Positions 35,524-43,842 of a stretch of 45,164 nucleotides of DNA are shown here, one piece after another. This DNA is from Streptacidiphilus melanogenes (lineage in GTDB: Bacteria; Actinomycetota; Actinomycetes; Streptomycetales; Streptomycetaceae). The stretch spans positions 1-45,164 of the forward strand of contig NZ_BBPP01000054.1 in NCBI RefSeq assembly GCF_000787835.1, written 5' to 3'. Every line of letters begins with the position of its first letter. Position 1 is the stretch's first letter. The notes under the pieces are model-generated. The model was not told the DNA's origin. It saw nothing but the letters and a program-made list of their open reading frames with translations, and ran no database searches. A program made the translations under genes and the position numbers.

Positions 35524-35535
35524 ATCACCGGTGAT
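35524..35535. promoter_or_regulatory. Perfect 12-bp palindrome upstream of the wall hydrolase
   Basis: ATCACCGGTGAT, a possible dimeric regulator site. It lies between the two divergent genes and could serve either. Confidence 0.4.
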
Positions 35536-35677
35536 ACAGACAGTAAGCGGTAGGGTCGATCGAGCGACGTCAGGACGTGATCGGACCCCTGCACGAGTCG
35601 ATCAGCGCGAGTCGAACGGCCTCATCGTGGCAGTTGTGACGAGGGCCTCGTCAGGGAACCTTCAAGAAGTGGCCAAG

Positions 35678-35706
35678 TCGACATCGGATCTGGCCAAGAA
35701 TAGGGC
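35678..35706 (+). promoter_or_regulatory. Candidate promoter of the type IV-like operon
   Basis: TCGACA (35678-35683), 17-nt spacer, TAGGGC (35701-35706); start of transcription would be near 35713, upstream of the first gene. Confidence 0.45.
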
Positions 35707-35765
35707 TGGGCCCTTCGCCACGGCCGGGCGCTGGGCTTTGAATGATGATCAGGTGGGTGGTTGTT

Positions 35766-36074
35766 GTGTATCTCAGTGCTGGCAAGGGTGACATCAACAC
35801 CATCATCGGTGGCATCGCGCCCAACTGGGGCCCGTTCGCCAATCTGGGCAACCAGGCCCGGACGATGGTGGAGGTCGTGATGGCGGTGGCCATCCTCGGC
35901 TGTCTGGCGATCGCGATCTGGGGCGCGGCCAAGCAGCGGATCGGCGCGACGGCGCTGCGGGACACGTTCAGCGCGGAACAGGGCAAAGGGCTGATCATCG
36001 CTGGACTGACCGGCGTGTTCATCATCGGTTCACTGGGAACGCTCTTCACCATTGTCTATGGGATGGCGATCTGA
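35766..36074 (+). CDS. cmdF: Two-helix pilin-like membrane protein (VirB2/TrbC-like)
   Basis: 102 residues: a short N-terminus (YLSAGKGDINTIIGGIAPNWG), a hydrophobic helix (about 35-55), a basic loop (GAAKQRIGATALRDTF) and a second helix (about 75-97). Size and topology are those of VirB2/TrbC-type pilins or the small channel proteins of Gram-positive conjugation systems; sequence similarity is too weak to prove it. GTG 35766 is chosen for the GGTGGG 8 nt upstream; ATGs at 35742 and 35745 lack a ribosome site. First gene of the operon. The symbol follows position in the S. coelicolor cmdABCDEF cluster, from memory. Confidence 0.75.
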   Translation: MYLSAGKGDINTIIGGIAPNWGPFANLGNQARTMVEVVMAVAILGCLAIAIWGAAKQRIGATALRDTFSAEQGKGLIIAGLTGVFIIGSLGTLFTIVYGMAI

Positions 36075-36120
36075 TTAGCGACCTGATCCGCCGTCTGCAT
36101 CCGGTTCCCGCTCACCACTT

Positions 36121-36157
36121 GTCCACTTCGCGTGGACTAGCCCGAAATGACTAGTCC
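36121..36157 (+). promoter_or_regulatory. Two overlapping, mutually exclusive hairpins in the operon
   Basis: GTCCAC (36121) pairs with GTGGAC (36132-36137). GGACTAG (36134-36140) pairs with CTAGTCC (36151-36157). The two share GGAC, so only one can form at a time. They lie in the 200-bp gap between the first and second genes of the operon. Confidence 0.5.
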
Positions 36158-36274
36158 GGTTCGGTGAATCCCCGCCCACGGGCCACCGTCCGGGTGACAC
36201 AGTTGACGCACGCCCTCCCGGGCGCGCGCCCGCTTGCCCGCCTGCCCGCCCACCCTCGTCCCAAGGGGGCTGCC

Positions 36275-37096
36275 GTGTCCGTCTCCGACGACCAGCCGCA
36301 CACGCGGACCCGCCTCCCGGCGGGCGAGCAGCCGGCGCTGGGGCCACAGGCCCCGGGTTTCCGCCGACTGCGCCTGCTCGGCGGAGTCTTCGTCGTCGTC
36401 TTCCTGCTCGTCGTCGCGGTGGCGGTGGTCAACCGCACCAACAGCGGCAACTCGAACAGCAGTACGGGCAGCGGCACCACGAACGGCAAGTCCAACGACG
36501 CGGGCGCACAGTCCGCCCCCACCTCCCCGACGGGCACCCAGCCGGTCACCACGACCAGCAACGGCATCGGCGTCCAGTACCCCCACACCAGCGAGGGCGC
36601 GCAGAGCGCCGCCGCAAACTACTCGGTCGCCCTCGGCTCCAGCGACATGTACGCGACCCAGTCGCGCCACGCGATCGTGTCGACAATCGCGGACGCTGCA
36701 AACGTGGCCACGCTGAACAGCCGCTTCGACGCCTCCTACGATGCCGAGGCCACGCGGTTGGGGCTCGACAACGGCAAGGCTCCTGCTGGGCTGACTTTCG
36801 TCTCGCGCACCGTGCCGGTCGGCACCAAGATCGATGCCTTTGCCTCGGATGCCGCCACGGTTGAGATCTGGAATACCTCCATCGGTGGTCTGGCGGGCCA
36901 GGGATCGCAGCGGCCCATCACTGAGTACTGGTACACCCTGACGCTGAAGCTCCAATGGTCGGGCAGCGACTGGAAGGTCACCGACTTCTCCCAGGTGGAC
37001 GGGCCGACGCCCATCAGTGGCACCCAGGCCGTCTCCAGCTACGGCGACATGGCGAACGCCGTCAACCAGTTCGGAGGGTTCCGCTATGCCCGTTGA
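36275..37096 (+). CDS. cmdE: Bitopic membrane protein with VirB8/TcpC-like extracytoplasmic domain
   Basis: 273 residues: cytoplasmic start of about 30, one membrane helix (LGGVFVVVFLLVVAVAVV), a Ser/Thr/Asn/Gly-rich linker, then a folded domain (about 110-270) with the alternating helix/strand pattern of NTF2-like VirB8/TcpC proteins (AAANYSVALGSSDMY..., ITEYWYTLTLKLQWSGSDWKV). In Gram-positive conjugation TcpC joins the core channel outside the membrane. GTG 36275 has AAGGGGG upstream. Its end overlaps the next gene by 11 bp. Assignment rests on topology and pattern. Confidence 0.75.
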   Translation: MSVSDDQPHTRTRLPAGEQPALGPQAPGFRRLRLLGGVFVVVFLLVVAVAVVNRTNSGNSNSSTGSGTTNGKSNDAGAQSAPTSPTGTQPVTTTSNGIGVQYPHTSEGAQSAAANYSVALGSSDMYATQSRHAIVSTIADAANVATLNSRFDASYDAEATRLGLDNGKAPAGLTFVSRTVPVGTKIDAFASDAATVEIWNTSIGGLAGQGSQRPITEYWYTLTLKLQWSGSDWKVTDFSQVDGPTPISGTQAVSSYGDMANAVNQFGGFRYAR

Positions 37097-38381
37097 CCTC
37101 CGCAGGGTGCTTCCTGTTGCCACAGCGTTGTCCGGCCTGCAGGTGCTGCTGCTCGCGGGAGCGGCAGCGGCGGCCCCTGGCCCCGCCGCTTCGCCGTCTG
37201 CGAGCGCTTCGCCCACGCACTCCTGCAACGGACTCTTCGGCCTCGCCAAGCAGATGTGCGAGCAGGGCCAGAACACCAACACCACCCCCGGCGGCCTCCC
37301 CAGCTCGCTCGACCCCGTCCAGTCCCTGGCGAACAGCTGTGCCAACGCCGCCGCCTGGATCGTGCGGAAGCTCTCGGACGGGATCGACAGCACCACCAAC
37401 GTCGACTTCACCAACACCGCGTTCCTCAAGCAGTACGCGATCGTCTTCGGCGCCGCGACGTTCCTGACGCTGCTGCTGTGGCTGCTCGCCGTCATCAAGC
37501 GCGCAGCGCGCGGTGTGCCGTTGCACACGGCGTTCAGTGAGGCGATCGGGTTTCTGTGGTTGACCGTGCTCGCCTCCGCGTTCACGCCGCTGATCCTCTA
37601 CACCGTCGTCAGCGCCACCGACGGCGTCACGGAGGGCATCGCCGCCGGGACGAAGACGGACACCGTCACCTACCTCGGGACCTTCGCGGACACGCTGACC
37701 TCGGGGAAGATCGGCGGTGGGCCGATCATCCTCGTGGGGGTCAGCCTCATCGCCATCGTCGCCGCCGCGGTCGTCTGGCTGGAGATGTTCGTGCGGGCCG
37801 CGATGCTCTACGTCGGGGCGCTGCTCGGCACCGTCGTCTACGCGGGCATGGTCGACAAGCAGCTGTGGAAGCACGTGCGCCGCTGGGCCGGGCTGATGAT
37901 CGCGGTGATCCTCATCAAGCCCGTCATCGTCATCGTGCTCGGGCTCGCCGGGGCCGTCGCCGCCTCCGCCGGGGCCAACGACGCGTTCGCCACCGTCACC
38001 TCCGGTGTGGCGATCCTGGTGCTGTCCATCTTCGCCAGCTCCGTCATCTACCGCTTCGTGCCCGGCTTCGGCGACGACATGGTCGCGATGCGCCGCGCCC
38101 GCGCCCAAGCGGTCAGCGCCGGCCGCGCCGTGGTCAACGGCCCCGCGAACTTCATGAAGCAGGGCATCAGCACCCACGCGGGCCGCGACGGCGAGAACGG
38201 CGGGGGCGCAAGCAGCGGAGCTGCCGGAGGCGGGAGCGTCGCGCCCGGCATCGCCGCGCACGCCACCCGCAACGCGCCCGCTCCCTCCGCTCCGCCCGCG
38301 CAGGGCGGCAGTCCTGACCAGGCGGCCCGCGCCACGCGTACCACCAGCACGTTCGCCAAGGGAGGCGGAAGCCAGCCGTGA
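37086..38381 (+). CDS. cmdD: Polytopic membrane protein, VirB6/TrbL-like channel subunit
   Basis: 431 residues: cleavable-looking signal (PVDLRRVLPVATALSGLQVL...AAAAAPG), extracellular segment with two Cys (HSCNGLFGLAKQMCEQ, a possible disulfide), then about six membrane helices (120-335), and a cytoplasmic Gly/Ser/Ala-rich tail of about 80 residues. This is the architecture of actinobacterial TrbL/VirB6-type inner-membrane channel proteins. ATG 37086 has GGAGGG 8 nt upstream, inside the end of the preceding gene. Its stop overlaps the next start (GTGA). Confidence 0.82.
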   Translation: MPVDLRRVLPVATALSGLQVLLLAGAAAAAPGPAASPSASASPTHSCNGLFGLAKQMCEQGQNTNTTPGGLPSSLDPVQSLANSCANAAAWIVRKLSDGIDSTTNVDFTNTAFLKQYAIVFGAATFLTLLLWLLAVIKRAARGVPLHTAFSEAIGFLWLTVLASAFTPLILYTVVSATDGVTEGIAAGTKTDTVTYLGTFADTLTSGKIGGGPIILVGVSLIAIVAAAVVWLEMFVRAAMLYVGALLGTVVYAGMVDKQLWKHVRRWAGLMIAVILIKPVIVIVLGLAGAVAASAGANDAFATVTSGVAILVLSIFASSVIYRFVPGFGDDMVAMRRARAQAVSAGRAVVNGPANFMKQGISTHAGRDGENGGGASSGAAGGGSVAPGIAAHATRNAPAPSAPPAQGGSPDQAARATRTTSTFAKGGGSQP

Positions 38382-39916
38382 CCACCCCACCCGTCGGGCA
38401 GTACCGGCGCACCTACCTCATCGGCAAGGCCAAGCCGAACGCGGTGATCGGGCGGAACCGCGAGGGCGGCGAGGTCTTCCTGATCATCTTCTGCGCCTTC
38501 GTCGGCATGATGTGGGGGATCCTCGTCCCGGTCCTCCTCATCCGGCTGATCGGCCTGATCGGGTTCCCGGCCCTCGGCTTCGCGATCGTCTACCTGCCCT
38601 ACCGCAAGCGGACCTTCTACAAGTGGGCGGAGATCAACCGCAGCTACAAGCGGATCGCCCGCTCCCCCGCCGCCGCCTACCGCTCCTCCGCCATGGAGGC
38701 CGGAACGCGGCTGGCCGGCGACGAGGTCGAGATCGGCCCGCCTCCCGGCATCGGGCGGATCCGCTGGCTGGCCGCGCCCTTCGGGCCGGACGAGGTCGCC
38801 GTCCTGCTCCACCTCGACCGCCGCACCGTCACCGCCGCGATCGAGATCGAGGGCCCCGGCGTCGGCCTGCGTGACAGCGAGGACCAGGAAGCCCTGGTGG
38901 AACGGTTCGGCACGCTGCTGCGCCACGTCGCCAACGGCGACGGCTTCGTGACGCGCCTGCAGATGCTGGCCCGCACCCTCCCCGCGGACCCCGACGCGCA
39001 CGCCAAGGACGTCGCCCGGCGCGGCGACGACGAGTCGCCGCAGTGGCTCAAGGACTCCTACGACCAGCTGCAGGCGATGGTCTCCACCTCCTCCGAGCAG
39101 CACCGCGCCTACCTCGTCGCCTGCATGCACTACACCCGAGAGCTCGCCGCCGAGGCGCAGGCCATGGGCCGCACCGCGCACAGCCGCGCCCGCGGCGACG
39201 AGGGCCTGGCCGCCGTCATGGCCCGTGAGCTCACCGACATCTGCGCCCGCCTCGCCGAGGCCGACATCCGGGTGCGCCAACCGCTGGGACAGGCCAGGCT
39301 CGCGTCGCTGCTGCACTCGATGTACGACCCGGACCACCAGATCGACCACATCCAGGCCATGTCCCGGCGCAACGCCTGGCCCGCCGAGCTGGACGCGACC
39401 AACCCCAACTACCTCCAGGCCAAGACCCGCGAGTCGGTCACCCGCGAGCCCTGGTGCCACGCCACCGCGTGGGTCAAGGAATGGCCGCTGACGCCCGTGG
39501 GCGTCAACTTCCTCGCGCCGCTGCTCGTGCACACCCCCGACGTGATCCGCACCGTCGCCGTCACCATGGACCTCGAGCCCACCGACGTCGCCATCGAGCG
39601 GATGCTGACGGAGAAGACCAACGACGAGGCCGAGGCCAGCCGCGCCGCCAAGATGAACCGCACCATCGACCCGCGCGACCTGGCCCACAGCGGCCGCGTC
39701 GACCAGCGCGGCGAGGACCTCGCCTCCGGCGCGGCCGGGGTGAACCTGGTCGGGTACATCACCGTCAGCTCGCGCTCCCCCGAGGCGCTGGCGCGCGACA
39801 AGCGCACCATTCGCGCCTCTGCCGGCAAGAGCTATCTCAAGCTGGAATGGTGCGATCGGGAACACCACCGCGCCTTCGTGAACACCCTGCCCTTCGCCAC
39901 CGGCATCCGCCGCTGA
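38378..39916 (+). CDS. cmdC: SCO6880-family protein, VirB3-like N-terminus with large cytoplasmic domain
   Basis: 512 residues. Two adjacent membrane helices at about 33-76 (VFLIIFCAFVGMMWGILVPV and following), as in VirB3/PrgI proteins, then a soluble domain of about 430 residues. The family is named for an S. coelicolor protein of a mobile region and accompanies VirB4-type ATPases. Since the ATPase encoded next is only 451 residues, half the size of a usual VirB4, this soluble domain may supply the missing VirB4 N-terminal half. That is inference. GTG start, overlapping the upstream stop. Confidence 0.85.
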   Translation: MTTPPVGQYRRTYLIGKAKPNAVIGRNREGGEVFLIIFCAFVGMMWGILVPVLLIRLIGLIGFPALGFAIVYLPYRKRTFYKWAEINRSYKRIARSPAAAYRSSAMEAGTRLAGDEVEIGPPPGIGRIRWLAAPFGPDEVAVLLHLDRRTVTAAIEIEGPGVGLRDSEDQEALVERFGTLLRHVANGDGFVTRLQMLARTLPADPDAHAKDVARRGDDESPQWLKDSYDQLQAMVSTSSEQHRAYLVACMHYTRELAAEAQAMGRTAHSRARGDEGLAAVMARELTDICARLAEADIRVRQPLGQARLASLLHSMYDPDHQIDHIQAMSRRNAWPAELDATNPNYLQAKTRESVTREPWCHATAWVKEWPLTPVGVNFLAPLLVHTPDVIRTVAVTMDLEPTDVAIERMLTEKTNDEAEASRAAKMNRTIDPRDLAHSGRVDQRGEDLASGAAGVNLVGYITVSSRSPEALARDKRTIRASAGKSYLKLEWCDREHHRAFVNTLPFATGIRR

Positions 39917-39961
39917 CCCCCGCCCCGATCGCCCGATCGCCCGAACCACAGGAGGCCGGCC

Positions 39962-41317
39962 ATGGCGCCACCGCTCGGAGGCTTGACCGAGGGGTTCACC
40001 AGCTTTCTCTTCGGCAGGATCGAGACGACCCGACTGCCGGTGCGCACCTCCACCGGTCAGGCCCAGGCCGTCTACCTGCCGACGGCCGCGCCAGGCCTGG
40101 GCGACTCCGGCGTGATCATCGGTCGTGAGGTCTACAGCGGCAAGGGCTACGTCTACGACCCCTTCCAGCTCTACGGCCAGCAGCTGCCCGCGCCGCACTG
40201 GCTGGTGCTGGGCGAGTCCGGCAACGGCAAGTCCGCGCTGGAGAAGACCTACGTGCTGCGGCAGCTGCGCTTCCGCGACCGCCAGGTCGTCGTTCTCGAC
40301 GCCCAGGGCGAGGACGGCGTCGGCGAGTGGAACCTGATCGCGCGGGCCCTCGGGATAACGCCGATCCGGCTCGACCCGCTGGCCGCGCTGGACGGCGGCG
40401 TCAAGCTCAACCCGCTCGACCCCGCCATCACCCAGACCGGCCAGCTGGCGCTGCTTCGCACCATCATCGAGGTGGCGATGGGGCGCGGCCTCGAGGAGCG
40501 CGCCGGCTTCGCGCTCAAGGCCGCCCACGCGCACATCAACGCGACGGTGACAGACCGCCAGCCTGTCCTCGGCGACATCATCGACGCGCTGCGCTCCCCC
40601 AACACCGACTCGATCGACGCGCTCGGCGTCTCGCTGGAGGAGATCCAGACCTGGGGCCTCGACGTCGCCCTGGTCCTTGACCGTCTCGTCGACGGCGACC
40701 TGCGCGGCATGTTCGACGGCCCCACCACCGACGGCATCGATCTGGACGCGCCGCTCATCGTCTTCGACCTCTCGCACATCGACCGCAACTCGATCGCGAT
40801 GCCGATCCTGATGGCGATCGTCGGCGTCTGGCTCGAGCACACCTGGATCCGCCCCGACCGCAGGAAGCGCATCTTCCTCGTCGAGGAGGCATGGCACATC
40901 ATCAACTCGCCATTCGTCGCCCAGCTGTTCCAGCGACTGCTGAAGTTCGGACGACGCCTGGGCCTCTCCTTCGTCGCCGTCGTCCACCACCTGTCCGACG
41001 TGGTCGACGGCGCGGCCGCGAAGGAGGCGTCGGCCATCCTGAAGATGGCCTCGACCAGAACGATCTACATGCAGAAGGCCGACGAGGCACGCGCCACCGG
41101 GCGTGTGCTGGGTCTGCCGCGCTGGGCCGTGGAGATCATCCCGACGCTCTCACCCGGCATCGCGGTCTGGGACGTCAACGGCAACGTGCAGGTGGTGAAA
41201 CACATCATCACCGAGTCGGAGCGGCCGCTCGTCTACACCGACCGCGCCATGACGGAGGACGCCATCGCCGAACGCACGCGCGCCTCCCGGCAACTCGCGG
41301 ACGACCCGGCGGCCTGA
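39962..41317 (+). CDS. cmdB: VirB4-type secretion ATPase (C-terminal domain only)
   Basis: 451-residue cytoplasmic ATPase. Walker A is intact (GESGNGKS, 84-91), as is the VirB4-type Walker B (KRIFLVEEAWHII, near 302-312), followed by FGRRLGLSFVAVVHHLSD, the usual motif preceding the arginine-finger region, and a C-terminal TLSPGIAVW segment. Powers substrate transfer or pilus assembly in type IV systems. The N-terminal half of canonical VirB4 is missing. Ribosome site AGGAGG precedes ATG 39962. The stop overlaps the next ATG by one base. In S. coelicolor the counterpart is, from memory, needed for normal differentiation and chromosome segregation. Confidence 0.92.
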   Translation: MAPPLGGLTEGFTSFLFGRIETTRLPVRTSTGQAQAVYLPTAAPGLGDSGVIIGREVYSGKGYVYDPFQLYGQQLPAPHWLVLGESGNGKSALEKTYVLRQLRFRDRQVVVLDAQGEDGVGEWNLIARALGITPIRLDPLAALDGGVKLNPLDPAITQTGQLALLRTIIEVAMGRGLEERAGFALKAAHAHINATVTDRQPVLGDIIDALRSPNTDSIDALGVSLEEIQTWGLDVALVLDRLVDGDLRGMFDGPTTDGIDLDAPLIVFDLSHIDRNSIAMPILMAIVGVWLEHTWIRPDRRKRIFLVEEAWHIINSPFVAQLFQRLLKFGRRLGLSFVAVVHHLSDVVDGAAAKEASAILKMASTRTIYMQKADEARATGRVLGLPRWAVEIIPTLSPGIAVWDVNGNVQVVKHIITESERPLVYTDRAMTEDAIAERTRASRQLADDPAA

Positions 41318-43764
41318 TGTCCTCCTCGCCCTCCCCCTCCGCGCCCCGGCGGCCGCAGCAGCAGCCGTCACCGTCGTCGTCTCCGTCGTCACGGCGGTGG
41401 CAACAGCCGGGGCAGCCGCAGTCGCAGCCACCGCAGCGGCCGGAGCGGGGCATCCCCGACGGACTGATCGTCGGCCTGCTGGCCGCGCTGCTCGGCACCA
41501 CGGCACTGGTCTGGGGCTCGACCGCACTCGGCGGACTCGTCTCCCACGGCCGCTTCCCACACCCGCTCCCGTTCCTGTCGACAGCGGGCGCGATCCGCCA
41601 CCTGGCCACCGACCCCAACGACCTCCCGGGCGCCTGGCCCGGCACGCCGACGGCCTCCCTGCCGTCGGCGCCGGCGTTCTGGTTCACCTTCTTCGCGCTG
41701 CTGGCCCTCGTCCTCCTGCTCCTCCTCTCCGCCGCGACAGCCCGCGCGAAGCGGCGGGCCGCACACGACGCGCGCGAGCGCGAACAGGCGGAGGCGGGCG
41801 CCGTCAGCGTGCCGGGGGCTGCCCCGGGTGCGGCTGCGGGTATCGGTGCGGATGCGGGTGCGGCAGGGATGGGCGGCGCCGCAGCGGCCTTCGGTCCGCC
41901 GGGCCAACGCCGCGGGCCGACCCCCGCCGACCACCAGACGTCCGTCCCCACCGGCCGCACGCCTCCCGGGCCCACCGCTCCCGGCCCGGGCGTCGCGGCC
42001 TCGGGGGTTCCCGGCGCGGGCGTTCCCGGCGCGGGGGTTCCCGGCGCGCCGGGCGGGGCAAGCCCGTCGGGCTGGTCAGGTGGGCAGGGCTTGCAGGGAT
42101 CGGCAGGCGGGGGCCTCTCCGGCGCCGTCCCGCCCGCGCAGCCCTATGGCACCACCGACGGCGGTGCGGCGCCCTCACCGTGGGGTGCAGGTCCGCTCGG
42201 AGCGCCCGGGGACCTGCCGCCCACGGGACATCGCCCCGAGCCGCAGTGGCTTGACGCCGCGCCCGCCGGCAGCGCCGCTCTCGGGACCGCGCCGACCTGG
42301 GCCACCGCCGCAGGACTCGGCACGGCGACCGGGCCCGCCGCTGACGGCCGCGTCGTCCCGCAGGCGGCGGGCAGTCGGGCACCGAGCGTCCCATCGCCCT
42401 CCGGACTCGGCGACGCCCTCCCCACCGAGGGGGTGGCCACTGCTCCGTCAGGTGTCAACGTGCCGCGCCCCGGCGGGTCGACGGCGGCCGGATGGTCGCA
42501 GCGGGCCGCGGCTGCCGCGGACCACCAGGCACCGCAGGTCTTCGCGCTGCCCGAGACCGGGACGATGTGCGTCTTCGCGCCGGAGGCCGGGGTTGCCGGG
42601 CGACGGGCGCTGATGAGCGCCGCCGTCGCGGAGGCGGCGAGCGCTCCCCTGGTCGTCGTGACCGCGGACGCGGAGCTCTGGGACGGGCGTCCCCCGCACC
42701 GGCGCGCCGCGCGGTTCGACCCGCAGCAGCTGACCGATGACGATCCCGACGCCCCACGCGGGCGCTGGGCCCCGCACAGCGCGTGCACGGAGCCGGTCAT
42801 CGCCACCGCACGGGCCCGCGCGCTGCTGCTGCCCACCGTGCGCCCGGTCGCCGGCGCTGAGGAGCAGTCCGTCCGCAGGCTCGCCGAGACCCTGCTGCGC
42901 TGCTGGCTCCGGGCCGCTGCCCTCGACGGCCGCCCGTTCCGCCACGTCGCCCGCTGGGCCGGCGGCTCGACGGGCGGGGGATCCGGAGCGGGACGTCAGG
43001 AGGCCGTGGCCGTCCTGCAGTCCGCCGCGACTCCGGTCGACGCGGCGGCCGGCGAGGAAGCCTGGGCCGGTCAGCTCCAGGCGGCGCTGCTGCAGCCCGC
43101 ACCCGCACTGGACGCGGCCCTGGGCCGTGTCCGCGCCGCGCTCGGTGCGGTCGCCGAACTGCACGTGCTCGCCGCCTGCACCCCCGAGTCCCCGGCGACC
43201 GCACTCGACCCGGCGGCACTGCTCGAGGACGGCGCCGCCGGCAGCCTCTACCTCCTCGGCCGTGCCGGCGACGGCCGCCTCCGTGAGCCCGACAACGGGA
43301 ACGCCGCGGCTGTCCACAGCGCTATGCCGCTGCTGTCCGCACTTGTGGACGACGTGGTCCAGCGTGCCTGGAACACGGCCGGAAAAGCGCACAACGCGAT
43401 GACCGCGCCGGCCCCCGTCTTCGTCCTCGACGACATCGCCGCAGTGGCGCCCTTTCCGACATTGCCGCAGCTCATGACCGATGGCGCCACTCACGGACTG
43501 CGCGCGGTCACGCTGTTGCGCTCACCCGAGCAGGCCCGTGCCCGCTGGGGCGAACGCGCTGTCCACAGCCTGTGGACAAACGCCGACCACTGCGCCGTCC
43601 TCGGCCCCCTCTCCCCCGCTCCGCTCGCCGCGCTTCTCGCCTCCCTCGGCGCCGCCGAGCACAGCGCCCAGCAAGCCCTGGGGCCTGACGAGCTGCTGGT
43701 GCTGGCGGGACGTCAACGGACTGCCCCGCCGCAACGTTTCCGCATCGGCCAGACCCGGGGCTGA
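41317..43764 (+). CDS. cmdA: VirD4/TraG-like coupling protein with degenerate nucleotide-binding site
   Basis: 815 residues. Two N-terminal membrane helices (about 50-75 and 121-141), as in type IV coupling proteins; a disordered Gly/Pro/Ala linker (about 150-410) with tandem GVPGA repeats; then a domain aligning by eye with the TraG/VirD4 ATPase. The P-loop position reads APEAGVAGRRAL (421-432), with no GKT/S. The Walker B position reads VFVLDDIAAVAPFPTLPQL (701-719), recalling the LDEAANIAPLPDLP of actinobacterial TraG with Glu changed to Asp. The following segment GLRAVTLLRSPEQARARWG also fits. So it is probably a non-hydrolysing relative used as scaffold or substrate receptor. ATG overlaps the cmdB stop (TGATG). 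Confidence 0.82.
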   Translation: MSSSPSPSAPRRPQQQPSPSSSPSSRRWQQPGQPQSQPPQRPERGIPDGLIVGLLAALLGTTALVWGSTALGGLVSHGRFPHPLPFLSTAGAIRHLATDPNDLPGAWPGTPTASLPSAPAFWFTFFALLALVLLLLLSAATARAKRRAAHDAREREQAEAGAVSVPGAAPGAAAGIGADAGAAGMGGAAAAFGPPGQRRGPTPADHQTSVPTGRTPPGPTAPGPGVAASGVPGAGVPGAGVPGAPGGASPSGWSGGQGLQGSAGGGLSGAVPPAQPYGTTDGGAAPSPWGAGPLGAPGDLPPTGHRPEPQWLDAAPAGSAALGTAPTWATAAGLGTATGPAADGRVVPQAAGSRAPSVPSPSGLGDALPTEGVATAPSGVNVPRPGGSTAAGWSQRAAAAADHQAPQVFALPETGTMCVFAPEAGVAGRRALMSAAVAEAASAPLVVVTADAELWDGRPPHRRAARFDPQQLTDDDPDAPRGRWAPHSACTEPVIATARARALLLPTVRPVAGAEEQSVRRLAETLLRCWLRAAALDGRPFRHVARWAGGSTGGGSGAGRQEAVAVLQSAATPVDAAAGEEAWAGQLQAALLQPAPALDAALGRVRAALGAVAELHVLAACTPESPATALDPAALLEDGAAGSLYLLGRAGDGRLREPDNGNAAAVHSAMPLLSALVDDVVQRAWNTAGKAHNAMTAPAPVFVLDDIAAVAPFPTLPQLMTDGATHGLRAVTLLRSPEQARARWGERAVHSLWTNADHCAVLGPLSPAPLAALLASLGAAEHSAQQALGPDELLVLAGRQRTAPPQRFRIGQTRG

Positions 43765-43842
43765 ACCCGGCCCCTGCCCAGTCACACCCCCCTGCCGTAC
43801 GCTCAGTGGTCCTGACAACTCCGACGAAGGACCCCAACAGAA

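Larger units (their letters stand above)
35443..35765. other. Divergent intergenic region between the wall hydrolase and the type IV-like operon
   Basis: 323 bp with no gene that I can support. It holds the 12-bp palindrome ATCACCGGTGAT at 35524-35535, about 80 bp upstream of the hydrolase start, and a candidate rightward promoter at 35678-35706. I looked for a c-di-AMP (ydaO) riboswitch, common before wall hydrolases in this group, and did not see its conserved segments. Confidence 0.6.

Noticed and set aside
35443..35560. c-di-AMP (ydaO) riboswitch before the SLT-NlpC/P60 gene
   Set aside because: Expected by analogy with other Streptomyces wall hydrolases, but the conserved sequence blocks are not visible.
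36203..36208. TTGACG near 36203 as an internal promoter of the type IV-like operon
   Set aside because: No acceptable -10 element at 16-19 nt downstream.
38048..40990. 980-codon open frame opposite the SCO6880-family and VirB4 genes
   Set aside because: Low-complexity translation without motifs; the plus strand holds intact Walker motifs and coupled starts.
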